DNA of 64,000 nucleotides, taken from assembly GCF_022919715.1 (NCBI RefSeq), contig NZ_CP095042.1, forward strand, positions 2,108,001 through 2,172,000, in the 5' to 3' direction. The position numbers and the translations under genes were made by a program. Positions 16,032-24,602 of this stretch are shown here, in pieces. The notes beneath the pieces were generated by a model. It searched no databases. It worked only from the letters and a program-made list of their open reading frames with translations, and was not told the DNA's origin. This stretch comes from Agromyces sp. H17E-10 (GTDB lineage: Bacteria; Actinomycetota; Actinomycetes; Actinomycetales; Microbacteriaceae). Position 1 is the stretch's first letter; the number at the start of each line of letters is the position of its first letter.

Positions 16032-16772
16032 CTACCGGTCCGGGAGGCTCGCGGAGACCGCCGAGTCGTAGCGGTCGAGCACGATGTCGACGAGCTCGGC
16101 GGGCGGAGCCCCGTCGGGCACGAGCAGCGGGCGCGTGACGACGTCGGCGCCGGCGCCCTCGGCGAGATCCTGGAAGTACCCCGGCGCGAGCAGGTAGCTC
16201 GCGACGACGACCCGCGCGCCCGGAGCATCCGCCCGCGCCTGTGAGACCGCATCGGGCAGCAGGGGCGAGGCCGCCGACAGGAACCCGAGGCGGATGTCGC
16301 GCCCCGTCGCGGAGGCGAGTCGGGCGCGCATGTCGTGGCAGTCGCGCACGGCCCGTTCGTCGCTCGACCCGGCGACCGACAGCACGATCACGTCGTCGTC
16401 GCGCCATCCGGATTCGGCGAGGTGTCGTGCGAGCACGGTCGCGAGCCGGTCGTCGGGTCCGAGGGCGCCGGCCAGCACGACCGTCCGGTCGCCGGTCGCC
16501 GCGACCGCCTCGGTGAGGTCGACGTGCACGTGGTAGCCGGCCGAGAGCAGCAGCGGCACGACGACCGCGGGCTCGCCCGGCGGGAGCGACGCGAGCGTCG
16601 CCGGCACGTCGGGCTGTTCGACGTCGACATGTCCGAGGCTGGCCGAGGTCGAGGCACCCGGATGCCTCGTGCCGAGGGCTGCGGCGACCGCCTCGTGCAG
16701 CGCGCGCACCGCCCGCCGTCCCTCGGGCGACGAGGTGCCGTGCGAGATGCCGACGAGTGCTGGGGCGGTCAT
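16032..16772 (-). CDS. sirohydrochlorin/cobalt chelatase family protein (CbiX/SirB-like)
   Basis: A 246-residue class II chelatase made of two similar halves. The N-terminal ALVGISHGTSSPEGRRAV carries the first metal-ligand histidine, and VVPLLLSAGYHVHVDL the second region with His-x-His. The second half begins VIVLSVAGSSDERAVRDC and includes VVASYLLAPGYFQDLAE. It is expected to insert Fe2+ into sirohydrochlorin as the last step to siroheme, needed by the sulfite reductase at 9336, or Co2+ for cobalamin. It is unlinked to the sulfur operon by 5 kb and transcribed as a single gene. The precorrin-2 dehydrogenase that should link it to CobA is not in the window. Confidence 0.85.
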   Translation of the reverse strand: MTAPALVGISHGTSSPEGRRAVRALHEAVAAALGTRHPGASTSASLGHVDVEQPDVPATLASLPPGEPAVVVPLLLSAGYHVHVDLTEAVAATGDRTVVLAGALGPDDRLATVLARHLAESGWRDDDVIVLSVAGSSDERAVRDCHDMRARLASATGRDIRLGFLSAASPLLPDAVSQARADAPGARVVVASYLLAPGYFQDLAEGAGADVVTRPLLVPDGAPPAELVDIVLDRYDSAVSASLPDR

Positions 16773-16920
16773 CGCCCCATGGTCGCAGACGCGCGGCGGC
16801 ATGCGGTCTTCCGGGGTCACATTCGGCCATCCGGAGTGCGGGCCGGCGAGCCCGTCGACGAGTGTGACGGACGACAACGACCCTTGCAGCGGTGGCGGCA
16901 CGAGCCGCGCGACGGCACCA

Positions 16921-16936
16921 TGTGAGAACTCTCAGG
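16921..16936. promoter_or_regulatory. dyad TGTGAGAACTCTCAGG, possible response-regulator site
   Basis: It lies 55 bp before the start of the mannosyltransferase operon (16991). The core TGAGAACTCTCA is a dyad and aligns with TGTGAGGATTCACAGA (reverse strand of 22962-22977) in front of the COG4705-regulator-kinase operon. A two-component regulator target is the simplest reading. Confidence 0.45.
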
Positions 16937-16990
16937 CGGAGGGCGCTCGCCGCACAGGATCGGCCGGGGTGGGCGCGGCACGCTCGCAGC

Positions 16991-18619
16991 ATGACGGCGA
17001 TCGAACTGCGAGGCGATGCGGTCGACGAGCGATCGGCTCCACCGACCCCGCCCGCGAGCCGTCAGGGCCGTGTCCCCAAGCGCGGCCCGGGTCGCGTCGC
17101 CCGCCCCGGCTTCGGCCTCGGCGGGCGCGCGGCCCTCGTCGGCGCCGTCGCCGGGGTGATCGGGTACCTCGGCGCCGGTGTTCCTTCGTACTGGGGAGAC
17201 GAGGCGGCGAGCGTGCTGTCGGCGCAGCGGCCGTGGTCGAGCCTCGCGCTCGAGCTCTCGCAGGTCGACGCGGTGCACGGCGCCTACTACGCGCTGCTGC
17301 ACCTCTGGATCGACGCGTTCGGGGCGGGCGAGTGGTCGACCCGCGCGCTCAGCTCGATCGCGACCGGGCTCATGGCGGCGGGCGTCGTCGTGCTCGGCAC
17401 CCGGTGGTTCGACGCACGCGTCGGGGTCGCCGCGGGACTCATCGTCGCCGTGCTGCCGCGCGTCACGGGCCTCGCGATCGAGGCGCGCAGCTACGCCCTC
17501 GCCGCCGCGGCCGCGGTCTGGCTCACCGTGCTGTTCACCGGGTTGCAGCGCAGGCGCGTCGTGTCGCGTCGCGCCTGGATCGGGTACGGCATCGCCGTCG
17601 CGGCCTGCGGCGCGCTCTTCTTCTACCTGCTGCTCATGCCGTTGGTGCACGCCGTCGCGCTCGTCGCAGCGCACCGCAGGCCGCCCGCCCAGCTCGTGCG
17701 GCGGTGGCTCATCGGCCTCGTCGTCGGCGCGATGCTCGTGCTGCCGCTCGTGCTGCTCGATGCGTCGCAGCGCGAGCAGGTCGCCTTCCTCGCGCACCGG
17801 CATCAGCCGACCGCCGCGAACGTGCTCGGCGGGCAGTGGTTCGGCGGACCGCTCGTCGCGGTGCCGATGCAGCTGCTCGTCGTCGCGGCGGTCGTCGGCG
17901 CCGTCGTCGCACCTCGAGCGCTCCGGGCACGGGCACTGCGTGCGCTCGCCCCCGCGCTCACGTGGCTCGTGTGGCCGACGGCCGCCCTGCTCGTCGTCAG
18001 CGTCGCGGTGGCGCCGAGCTACAACCCGCGGTACCTCGTCTTCTCGGCGCCGGCGGCGGCGATCGTCGCCGCGGTCGGGCTCGCGACGATCGCCGACCGG
18101 GCCGCGTCGTGGCTCGCTCGGAGGCGTGGCCCACGTGCGACGTCGCCCCGCCTCGTCGCGGCCGGCCTGGTGCTGCTCGCACTCGCCGCCCTGCCGGGCT
18201 ACCTGCACCAGCGCACGCCGTACGCCAAGGACGGCGGCGCCGACTTCCGCCAGACGGCCGCGGTGCTCGGGCACGAGGCATCCCCGGGCGAAGCCGTGCT
18301 GTTCGGCGCGTCGGGCCGGCCGTCGCGCGCGCCGCGCCTGGCGGCCGGGCTCTACCCGGCCGAGTTCCAGGGGCTCGAGACCCCGCAGCTCGACGTGCCG
18401 CACACCGCACGCGCCGCGATCTGGGACGAGCTCGACCCCGTCGCCGCGACCGCACCCGGCCTCGACGAACCGATCGTCTGGCTCATCGAACGCCCGTCGG
18501 CGCACCACGTCGCCGACGACCTCGCCGCACTCGCCTCGGCGGGCTACCGCGTGACCGACCACCAGCCGATCCACCGACTGGCGGTCTACCGCCTCGAGAA
18601 GGGAACCGCCGCACCATGA
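16991..18619 (+). CDS. membrane-bound mannosyl/glycosyltransferase (GT-C fold, GT39/ArnT-like)
   Basis: A 542-residue polytopic protein with about ten membrane segments. The first extracytoplasmic loop carries an acidic pair after the first TM (SYWGDEAASVLSAQRPW), the typical GT-C Asp-Glu catalytic site, and a long C-terminal extracytoplasmic domain follows. Enzymes of this class use polyprenyl-phosphate sugars to glycosylate proteins or cell-wall polymers. Its stop overlaps the start of a polyprenyl-phosphate mannose synthase (ATGA at 18616-18619), which would make the donor, and a GtrA-like protein follows. Together they look like a donor synthesis, flipping and transfer set. The ATG at 16991 precedes the short basic N-terminus. 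Confidence 0.85.
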   Translation: MTAIELRGDAVDERSAPPTPPASRQGRVPKRGPGRVARPGFGLGGRAALVGAVAGVIGYLGAGVPSYWGDEAASVLSAQRPWSSLALELSQVDAVHGAYYALLHLWIDAFGAGEWSTRALSSIATGLMAAGVVVLGTRWFDARVGVAAGLIVAVLPRVTGLAIEARSYALAAAAAVWLTVLFTGLQRRRVVSRRAWIGYGIAVAACGALFFYLLLMPLVHAVALVAAHRRPPAQLVRRWLIGLVVGAMLVLPLVLLDASQREQVAFLAHRHQPTAANVLGGQWFGGPLVAVPMQLLVVAAVVGAVVAPRALRARALRALAPALTWLVWPTAALLVVSVAVAPSYNPRYLVFSAPAAAIVAAVGLATIADRAASWLARRRGPRATSPRLVAAGLVLLALAALPGYLHQRTPYAKDGGADFRQTAAVLGHEASPGEAVLFGASGRPSRAPRLAAGLYPAEFQGLETPQLDVPHTARAAIWDELDPVAATAPGLDEPIVWLIERPSAHHVADDLAALASAGYRVTDHQPIHRLAVYRLEKGTAAP

Positions 18620-19416
18620 GCCGTCGCACCGTCGTGATCCTGCCGACCTACAACGAGATCGACTCGCTGCCGGGCGTCGTCGCGCGCCTGCGCGCCGCGG
18701 TGCCCGAGGCCGACGTGCTCGTCGTCGACGACGGCTCGCCCGACGGCACGGGCGAGCTGGCCGAGGGGCTCGCCCGCCTCGACCCGGCGATCGGCGTGCT
18801 GCACCGACCGGGCAAGGGCGGGCTCGGTCCCGCCTACCTGGCGGCCTTCGCACGGGCGCTCGCCGCCGGCTACGACGTGATCGTGCAGAGCGACGCTGAC
18901 GGCTCGCACCGACCCGAGGACCTGCCGCGGCTGCTCGCCGCGATCGACGGGGGAGCCGACGTCGCGATCGGATCGCGGTGGGTGGCGGGCGGCGCGGTGC
19001 GCGACTGGCCGTGGCATCGCGCCCTGCTCTCGCGAGCGGGCAGCTCGTACGCGGGGTTCTGGCTGGGGATGCCGCAGCGCGACATCACCGGCGGATTCCG
19101 GGCGTTCCGGGCCGAGGGGCTCGCACGTCTCGGGTTCGAGCAGGCGGCGAGCCGCGGGTACTGCTTCCAGATCGAGATGCTCGACCGGGCGGTGCGCAGC
19201 GGATGCCTCGTCGCCGAGGTCCCCATCACGTTCGACGAACGCCGGCACGGCGTCTCCAAGATGTCAGGACGCATCGTCGTCGAGGCGTTCGCGCAGGTCA
19301 CCCGGTGGGGGCTCGAGCGCCTCGTCGCGCGCGGACCCGGCAACGACGGTCGCGCTCCGGCTTCGCGCGGCCGCCGTGGCCGCGCCCCGGTCGAGTCGGG
19401 GCCTGCGCATGTCTGA
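18616..19416 (+). CDS. polyprenol-phosphate mannosyltransferase (DPM1/Ppm1-like GT2)
   Basis: A 266-residue GT-A family 2 enzyme: VVILPTYNEIDSLPGVV at the N-terminus, DVLVVDDGSPDGTGELAE nucleotide-binding loop, SDADGSHRPEDLP carrying the DxD-type metal site, and ITGGFRAFR plus YCFQIEML in the acceptor region. This is the pattern of dolichol/polyprenyl-phosphate mannose synthases. It transfers mannose from GDP-mannose to polyprenyl phosphate on the cytoplasmic face. No C-terminal membrane domain is present; a basic disordered tail (about residues 240-266) ends the protein. Overlaps on both sides (ATGA upstream, 8 bases into the GtrA gene) show tight coupling. Confidence 0.9.
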   Translation: MSRRTVVILPTYNEIDSLPGVVARLRAAVPEADVLVVDDGSPDGTGELAEGLARLDPAIGVLHRPGKGGLGPAYLAAFARALAAGYDVIVQSDADGSHRPEDLPRLLAAIDGGADVAIGSRWVAGGAVRDWPWHRALLSRAGSSYAGFWLGMPQRDITGGFRAFRAEGLARLGFEQAASRGYCFQIEMLDRAVRSGCLVAEVPITFDERRHGVSKMSGRIVVEAFAQVTRWGLERLVARGPGNDGRAPASRGRRGRAPVESGPAHV

Positions 19417-19924
19417 GCAGGAGGGACCGGTGGCCGTCGCAGCCGAGGCGGTCGCGCCGCCGTTCGAGTCGCTGCGCACGCTGGGCGGCCAGCTCGTACG
19501 GTTCGCCGTCGTCGGCGGACTCGGCTTCGCGGTCGATGTCGCCCTGTTCAACCTGCTGCGGGCGTACCCGATCGCCGGCGTGCACGGCTGGCCCGTGATC
19601 GCCAAGACGATCTCGCTCATCGCGGCGATCACCGTGAACTGGCTGGGCAACCGGTGGTGGACCTTCCGCGAGTCGCGCCGGCGCGACACGGGCCGCGAGG
19701 CGCTCGAGTTCTTCATCGCGAGCATCGCCGGCAGCGTCGTCTCGCTCGTCTGCCTCGGCGTCTCGCACTACCTGCTGCACTTCACGTCGGCGTTCGCCGA
19801 CAACCTGTCGGCCAACGTGATCGGGCTCCTGCTCGGCTCGGCCGTGCGGTTCGCGGCCTATCGCTGGTGGGTGTTCGGCGAGCGACGCGCGGGGGTCACG
19901 ACGTCGTCGGCAGCGAAACGGTGA
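19409..19924 (+). CDS. GtrA family membrane protein
   Basis: A 171-residue protein with four membrane segments: LVRFAVVGGLGFAVDVALFNLL, WPVIAKTISLIAAITVNWLGNRWWTF, FFIASIAGSVVSLVCLGVSHYLL and ANVIGLLLGSAVRFAAYRWWVF. The NRWWTFR and FAAYRWWVF signatures are typical of GtrA proteins, proposed to flip polyprenyl-phosphate sugars. It completes the three-gene glycosylation operon. The 3' end overlaps the histidine kinase gene on the other strand by 29 bases (19896-19924), so the two operons converge with no room for a classical terminator. Confidence 0.88.
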   Translation: MSEQEGPVAVAAEAVAPPFESLRTLGGQLVRFAVVGGLGFAVDVALFNLLRAYPIAGVHGWPVIAKTISLIAAITVNWLGNRWWTFRESRRRDTGREALEFFIASIAGSVVSLVCLGVSHYLLHFTSAFADNLSANVIGLLLGSAVRFAAYRWWVFGERRAGVTTSSAAKR

Positions 19925-21293
19925 CGGTCACGCCCGAGCCCGGGCGGTCGTCGAGTCGTACGGTGCCGCCGGCGAGCTCCACGAGTCGTGCGACGATCGC
20001 CAGGCCCAGCCCGCCGCCCGGGTAGGTCGACGCGGGTCCGCGGACGAATCGTTCGAACGCCCGCCCGGCGACCTCGGGATGCAGGCCGCCCGCGTCGTCG
20101 TCGACCTGCAGCACGAGCGCGCCCGCCGCCTGCGAGAGCGACGCACGCACCCGAACGGGCCGGTCACCGGCCGCGCCGAGGGAGTTGTCGACGAGGTTGT
20201 CGAAGACCCGGGCGAAGTCGTCGCCCGAGAGGGCCACCTGTTCGTCGGGGTCGTCGATCGTCACCGCGAAGTCGAGATCGACGGCGGATGCCTCGTCGCG
20301 ATCGGCCACGCGCAGCCGGGTGCGGTCGACCGAGTCGGCGAGCACTGCCGCGATCTCGCCCGCCGAGGCGTGCCCCGACGTCGACTGCGCCTCGACGCGC
20401 GACAGGTCGAGCAGCGACCGGGCGACGGCGGTGAGCCGGGCGAGGCTCGTGCGCGCGGCGGCGAGGTCGCGTCGCGCCCCCTCGGGGTCGACGGCCGGGT
20501 CGGGAAGGAGTTCGAGCTGGCCCTGCAGCAGGCTGAGCGGCGTGCGCAGCTCGTGGCTCGCGTCGGAGATGACCTGCCGTTCGCGCTCGGCGGCCCGCTG
20601 CGAGCGGTCGAGCAGCTCGTTGAGCGTGCCGGCGAGCTGGTCGATCTCGTCGTGCGCGGGGCCCTCGGGGAGCCGTTCGGCACCGTCTTCGACGGCGAGC
20701 TCCTCGGCGCTGCGGCGCAGCCGGCCGACGGGGCGGAGCGCCGCGCTCGCGATGAGCCACGACGCGGCGGCGAACAGTGCCGCGAACACCGCGAAGCTGC
20801 CGACCATGAGCGCGGCGACCCCTTCGAGCACCCGCTCGGAGGACTCGTCGTTGCGGGCGGTCGAGATCCGCCAGACGCCGTCGGCGAGCTCGAGCTCCGT
20901 CGTGTAGACGACGTAGGTCGTGCCGTCGGCGTCGACGCGGTCGAGCCGTGCCGCATCGGGTCGGCCGCTCGGCGTCGGCGCGTCGATCCCGTCGAGCTGA
21001 TCGAGCGGCTGCGTCAGTCCGGCCGGCATCGTGTCGAGCCGAACGCGGCCCGAGGCATCCACGATCTCGACGTGCTGGCCGACACCGGGCGCCTCCAGCG
21101 GTTCGGCCGGGTCCTCTTGCAGGACGGCCCGGTACACCTCGGCGATGTTCTTCAGCACCCGGCGCTCGCCGTCGTCGACGACCCGCACGACCTGCGAGTA
21201 GACGACGATCGCCGCGGCGGTCAGCAGCAGCACGGCGACGATCGTCGAGCCGAGCGTGATGCGCGCGCGGATCGACAGTCGCGACGGCCTCAT
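19896..21293 (-). CDS. two-component sensor histidine kinase
   Basis: A 465-residue kinase with TM1 at about residues 13-33 (ITLGSTIVAVLLLTAAAIVVY), an extracytoplasmic sensor of ~135 residues, TM2 (ALMVGSFAVFAALFAAASWLI), a HAMP-like linker (ALRPVGRLRRSAEELAVED) and the H-box SDASHELRTPLSLLQGQLEL with its phospho-accepting His. The N-box FDNLVDNSLGAA and G-box GGGLGLAIVARLVELAGG follow. Its start overlaps the response regulator stop (ATGA), and the COG4705 gene precedes both. The signal is unknown. Convergent overlap with the GtrA gene is noted above. Confidence 0.93.
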   Translation of the reverse strand: MRPSRLSIRARITLGSTIVAVLLLTAAAIVVYSQVVRVVDDGERRVLKNIAEVYRAVLQEDPAEPLEAPGVGQHVEIVDASGRVRLDTMPAGLTQPLDQLDGIDAPTPSGRPDAARLDRVDADGTTYVVYTTELELADGVWRISTARNDESSERVLEGVAALMVGSFAVFAALFAAASWLIASAALRPVGRLRRSAEELAVEDGAERLPEGPAHDEIDQLAGTLNELLDRSQRAAERERQVISDASHELRTPLSLLQGQLELLPDPAVDPEGARRDLAAARTSLARLTAVARSLLDLSRVEAQSTSGHASAGEIAAVLADSVDRTRLRVADRDEASAVDLDFAVTIDDPDEQVALSGDDFARVFDNLVDNSLGAAGDRPVRVRASLSQAAGALVLQVDDDAGGLHPEVAGRAFERFVRGPASTYPGGGLGLAIVARLVELAGGTVRLDDRPGSGVTVTVSLPTTS

Positions 21294-21967
21294 CGCGCGC
21301 CCGTCTCGAGGCGGAACCCGATGCCCCGCTCGGTCTCGATGCGCACCGCCGACGCGGCGCCCGCGAGCTTGCGGCGCACGTAGCCGACGTACTGGTCGAC
21401 GATGTTCGAGCCGTACTGCGTCGACCCCCACACCTGCTCGAGCAGGTCGCCCCGCGGCACCGTCGTGCCGGCCCGCTCGGCCAGCAGCCGCAGCAGGTCG
21501 AACTCGCGGCGGCTGAGCGCGAGCTCGGCGCCGCGCACGGTCGCCGTGTAGTGATTGGCGACGAGCACGAGATCTCCCGCCTCGACCCGGATGGCTCCGA
21601 GGTGCTCGCGGCGTCGCAGCGCCCGCAGCCTGGCCGCGAGTTCGGCGAACTCGAACGGCTTGACGAGGTAGTCGTCGGCGCCGGCGTCGAGCCCGCGCAC
21701 CCGGTCGTCGACCGCGTCCCGCGCCGTGAGCAGCAGGATGCCGAGTCCGTCGGCGTTCGCCCGCAGGCGGCGGCACAGCTCGAACCCGCTCATGCCGGGC
21801 ATCGTCACGTCGATGACGGCGAGATCGAACCGGGTCTCGCCCGCCAGGGCGAGCGCCGCGATACCGTCGGCGGCGATCTGCGCGTGGTACCCCTCGTCGC
21901 GCAGTCCGCGGGCGACGAGCTCGGCCAGCGCGATCTCGTCGTCGACGACGAGCACACGGGTCTCCAC
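21290..21967 (-). CDS. OmpR-family response regulator
   Basis: A 225-residue regulator. The receiver domain (about 1-120) has the acidic pocket in VLVVDDEIALAELV, phospho-acceptor Asp in FDLAVIDVTMPGMSGFEL and conserved Lys in YLVKPFEFAEL. The C-terminal winged helix (about 130-222) has LSRREFDLLRLLAERAGT and VDQYVGYVRRKL. It pairs with the histidine kinase encoded next. It sits 9 bases after the COG4705 gene, so the three genes form one unit. Candidate binding dyads lie at 22962-22977 (own operon) and 16921-16936 (mannosyltransferase operon). Confidence 0.94.
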   Translation of the reverse strand: METRVLVVDDEIALAELVARGLRDEGYHAQIAADGIAALALAGETRFDLAVIDVTMPGMSGFELCRRLRANADGLGILLLTARDAVDDRVRGLDAGADDYLVKPFEFAELAARLRALRRREHLGAIRVEAGDLVLVANHYTATVRGAELALSRREFDLLRLLAERAGTTVPRGDLLEQVWGSTQYGSNIVDQYVGYVRRKLAGAASAVRIETERGIGFRLETGAR

Positions 21968-21976
21968 AGCTGGAGT

Positions 21977-22906
21977 CTATGCCGCTTCGGGCGCGGGTCC
22001 GCCGGGTGCGCCGGCCGCGCCGGTCGCTCCCGAAGCCGAGTCGGACGCCGCGTCCGACGTAGCGCCCGAGGCCGCGTCGGCGCGCTTCGACTCGCGTACG
22101 GCCGCGCGCCGCTCGCTGCCGATCCGCACGGTGGCGAGCCCGACGAGGGCGACGATGACGATCAGGAAGGCGAGGCTCGTCGCGGTCGTGCCGAGCCCGA
22201 GCCCGCCGTCTGCGCGCGGCTGCGAGAGCAGGTCGCCGAGCGACGCGCCGAGCGGCCGCGTCAGCACGTAGGCGATCCAGAAGCAGACCACCGAGCTCGC
22301 GCCCACCAGGCGCCAGGCGACGGCGACGGCGGCGATGAGGAGCGCGAACAGCAGGCTCGACCAGAGGTAGCCGAGCCCGAGCGTCTCGCCGACGAGATCG
22401 CCGGCCGCGGTGCCGAGCGCGAAGGTGAACAGCACCGCGACCCAGTAGAAGGCCTCCCGCCGGCGGGTGAAGATCGTGTGGATCGACAGCGTGCGCTCGC
22501 GGGCGAACCAGACGCCGAAGGTGATGCCGAGCAGCACGCCGAACATCGCGGTGCTGACCCAGAGGCTGACGCCGAGCCCATCGGTGAGGTTGTCGGTGAC
22601 GAGCGTGCCGACGATGCTGATCAGCACGACGACCGTCCAGAAGGCCGCCGGCAGGTAACGGCGCGTCGAGAACTGCACGACGAGCGCGACGGCGAGCAGC
22701 ACCGACATGACCAGCGTCGTGACCGGAAGCCCGAGCCCGAGCGCATCGCCCAGGTAGTCGGCTGCGGTCTCGCCCGTCGTGGTCGAGAGCACCTTGATGA
22801 TCCAGAAGACGAGGGTGACCTCGGGCACCCGGTTCCAGAGCACCATGCGGGCGTGTTCGGCGGCCGGGCCGTCCAGCGCCCGGCTCACCGGGAAGGGGTT
22901 CGACAT
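21977..22906 (-). CDS. COG4705/DUF347-type membrane protein
   Basis: A 309-residue protein of repeated membrane units, each with a KVLSTTTGETAADYLG-like motif (VLSTTTGETAADYL, TLVTDNLTDGLGVSL, TFALGTAAGDLVGETLGLG, TRPLGASLGDLLSQP). This is the four-fold repeat pattern of the uncharacterised membrane-anchored COG4705 family; the biochemical role is unknown. The C-terminal ~40 residues are Ala/Ser/Asp-rich low complexity (GATSDAASDSASGATGAAGA). The ATG at 22906 is preferred; a GTG three codons upstream is possible. It leads the operon with the response regulator and kinase, so it may be sensed or controlled by that system. Confidence 0.85.
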   Translation of the reverse strand: MSNPFPVSRALDGPAAEHARMVLWNRVPEVTLVFWIIKVLSTTTGETAADYLGDALGLGLPVTTLVMSVLLAVALVVQFSTRRYLPAAFWTVVVLISIVGTLVTDNLTDGLGVSLWVSTAMFGVLLGITFGVWFARERTLSIHTIFTRRREAFYWVAVLFTFALGTAAGDLVGETLGLGYLWSSLLFALLIAAVAVAWRLVGASSVVCFWIAYVLTRPLGASLGDLLSQPRADGGLGLGTTATSLAFLIVIVALVGLATVRIGSERRAAVRESKRADAASGATSDAASDSASGATGAAGAPGGPAPEAA

Positions 22907-22961
22907 GGGCACCACCGTGCCCGGTGCGCCTGACCGTCGGCCCGATTCACGGCGGTGCGAG

Positions 22962-22977
22962 TCTGTGAATCCTCACA
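22962..22977. promoter_or_regulatory. dyad TCTGTGAATCCTCACA upstream of the COG4705-regulator-kinase operon
   Basis: Reverse strand TGTGAGGATTCACAGA. It lies 56 bp before the COG4705 start, the same distance class as the related dyad at 16921-16936 before the mannosyltransferase operon. Likely autoregulatory site of the two-component system, by inference. Confidence 0.45.
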
Positions 22978-23001
22978 CGCGCGTCGGGCGGTGCGTCGGC
23001 G

Positions 23002-23802
23002 CTAGCCCTCGAACACGAGCGCGAGCGAGGTGTCGCCGCACGGCACGACGATCGCACCGTCGGGCAGCCTCGTCGACGCGGATGCCGCGGCAGGAGCATC
23101 CGCATCGCCCTCACGTTCGCGCAGGGGGGCCAGGGCGTCGGCGAGCCCGTCGAGGCGCAGCAGGGCACCCGTCGCGCGGCGGGCGTCGGTCGAGGTGACG
23201 ATGCGGCCCGAGGCGTTCACGAGGGTGCACGGATGCCCCGACTCGCGCAGCACGGGGAGCAGCTCGCGTTCGAGGCTCGCGACGTAGAGGTCGGTGCCGA
23301 CGAGGCCGACCATCGCCCCGTCGACCTCGACGGGCACCGTGATCGTGACGGTGTAGTCGTCGGTGCAGAGGTAGTCGACGTAGGGGCCGGTCAGGTGCCG
23401 GGAACCGGTGCGGGCGGGCACGCGCCACCACTCGAGGCCCGTGTAGTCGCGGAACTGCTCGGCGTCGGGGTCGCTCACGGCCTCGAGCCGGCGGAGGCCG
23501 GCGCCCGCGCCGAAGGTGTTCGCGCCGCTCAGCCACCACTCGAGGTGCCAGGGCGCGTCGGCGAGGTAGCCGGGCGCGGCGACGAACCCCGCGCCCGTGA
23601 TCAGGCTGCCGGCGCGTTCGAGCGGTTCGCCCACGAGGCCGGCGACGACGGGGTCGAACGCGGCGGCGCTCGGCGCGGGCATCGCGGCGAGACTCGCCTC
23701 GAGGCGCGCGCGCCATTCGTCGATCATCGCGAAGACGGGGTCGATGGTCGAGGCGATCCGCTCCGCGATGCGGAGGGCGGCGACGTCGACGGTGACGGTC
23801 AT
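23002..23802 (-). CDS. Cache-domain (PDC) sensor-like protein without an output domain
   Basis: A 266-residue protein. The central part (LEWWRVPARTGSRHLTGPYVDYLCTDDYTVTITVPVEV then GLVGTDLYVASLERELLPVL) has the look of a Cache/PDC ligand-binding domain, including the DYTVTITVPV strand and a GTDLY turn. No signal peptide, membrane segment, kinase or methyl-accepting region is visible, so it appears cytoplasmic and single-domain. The start at 23802 overlaps the FadR-type regulator stop by ATGA, so the two are co-translated. It could act as a soluble ligand-binding partner of the regulator of the divergent polyamine-type transporter. That is inference from neighbourhood. Confidence 0.75.
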   Translation of the reverse strand: MTVTVDVAALRIAERIASTIDPVFAMIDEWRARLEASLAAMPAPSAAAFDPVVAGLVGEPLERAGSLITGAGFVAAPGYLADAPWHLEWWLSGANTFGAGAGLRRLEAVSDPDAEQFRDYTGLEWWRVPARTGSRHLTGPYVDYLCTDDYTVTITVPVEVDGAMVGLVGTDLYVASLERELLPVLRESGHPCTLVNASGRIVTSTDARRATGALLRLDGLADALAPLREREGDADAPAAASASTRLPDGAIVVPCGDTSLALVFEG

Positions 23803-24581
23803 GGCCTCGGTCCTTTCTCTGGGGCGAGGGCGGGGGATGCCTCGAGGCGGGCCTTCTCGTCGATGAGCCATTCGACGGCCGCCGTGATGTGCTCGGTCGT
23901 CGCACGGCGGGCGGCGGCGGGGTCGACCGCACGGATCGCCTGGATCACATCGAGGCGTGCCTGCCTGCTGCGGTCACGATACGCCTGTTCGCGCATGCAC
24001 AGCCAGAGCAGCGGGCCGGCCTCGGCCTGCAGACGGAGCTCCTCGTGCACGAGCCGCGGCGACTGGCTGACGGCGGCGATCTCGAGCTGGAACCGCCCGA
24101 TCGCGCGTCGTGCGCCGCCCGCGCTCGTGAGGTCGGCGCGGGCGTCGATGTCGGCGAGGCTCGTCAGGTCGTCGTCGCTCGCCCGGTCGGCGGCGACCTC
24201 GGCCGCCATGCCCGCGATCGCCGCGTAGTGCAGCGAGAGGTCGCGCAGCTCGATGCGGCTGAGCGCGCGCACGCGGGCGTCGAGCATGCGGCCGGCGGCG
24301 TCGCGGTCGTGCGTGACGAAGCTGCCGCCGTCGCGGCCACGGCGGGTGAGCACGAGCCCCTTGTCGCGCAGCGCGACGAGCGCCTCGCGGGCGGTGACGA
24401 CGGCGACCCCGAGCCGTTTCGCGAGTTCGGACTCGCTCGGCAGTCGCTCGCCGTCGCGCAGTACGCCGGCGACGATCGCGTCGGTCAGGCGCTGCTCGAC
24501 GAGCTCGGCGCGACCGGCGCCGTCGAGCGGCGAGAAGACGACCGCGTGCGTGGCGTCGGCGCGGCCGGTGGCCTGGGGCAT
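23799..24581 (-). CDS. GntR-family (FadR/FCD subfamily) transcriptional regulator
   Basis: A 260-residue repressor. The N-terminal winged helix (about 20-90) has LVEQRLTDAIVAGVLRDGER then LPSESELAKRLGVAVVTAREAL, and the C-terminal FCD domain is all-helical with the metal-binding pattern including HYAAIAGMAAEVA and ATTEHITAAVEWL. The ATG at 24581 was chosen because a clear GGGAGGG ribosome site precedes it. It is divergent from the ABC transporter genes; the shared 161-bp region contains a strong palindrome at 24678-24697 and extra half-sites, so it most likely represses the transporter and itself. Confidence 0.9.
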   Translation of the reverse strand: MPQATGRADATHAVVFSPLDGAGRAELVEQRLTDAIVAGVLRDGERLPSESELAKRLGVAVVTAREALVALRDKGLVLTRRGRDGGSFVTHDRDAAGRMLDARVRALSRIELRDLSLHYAAIAGMAAEVAADRASDDDLTSLADIDARADLTSAGGARRAIGRFQLEIAAVSQSPRLVHEELRLQAEAGPLLWLCMREQAYRDRSRQARLDVIQAIRAVDPAAARRATTEHITAAVEWLIDEKARLEASPALAPEKGPRP

Positions 24582-24602
24582 CCGACCCTCCCGTTCGCCG
24601 TC

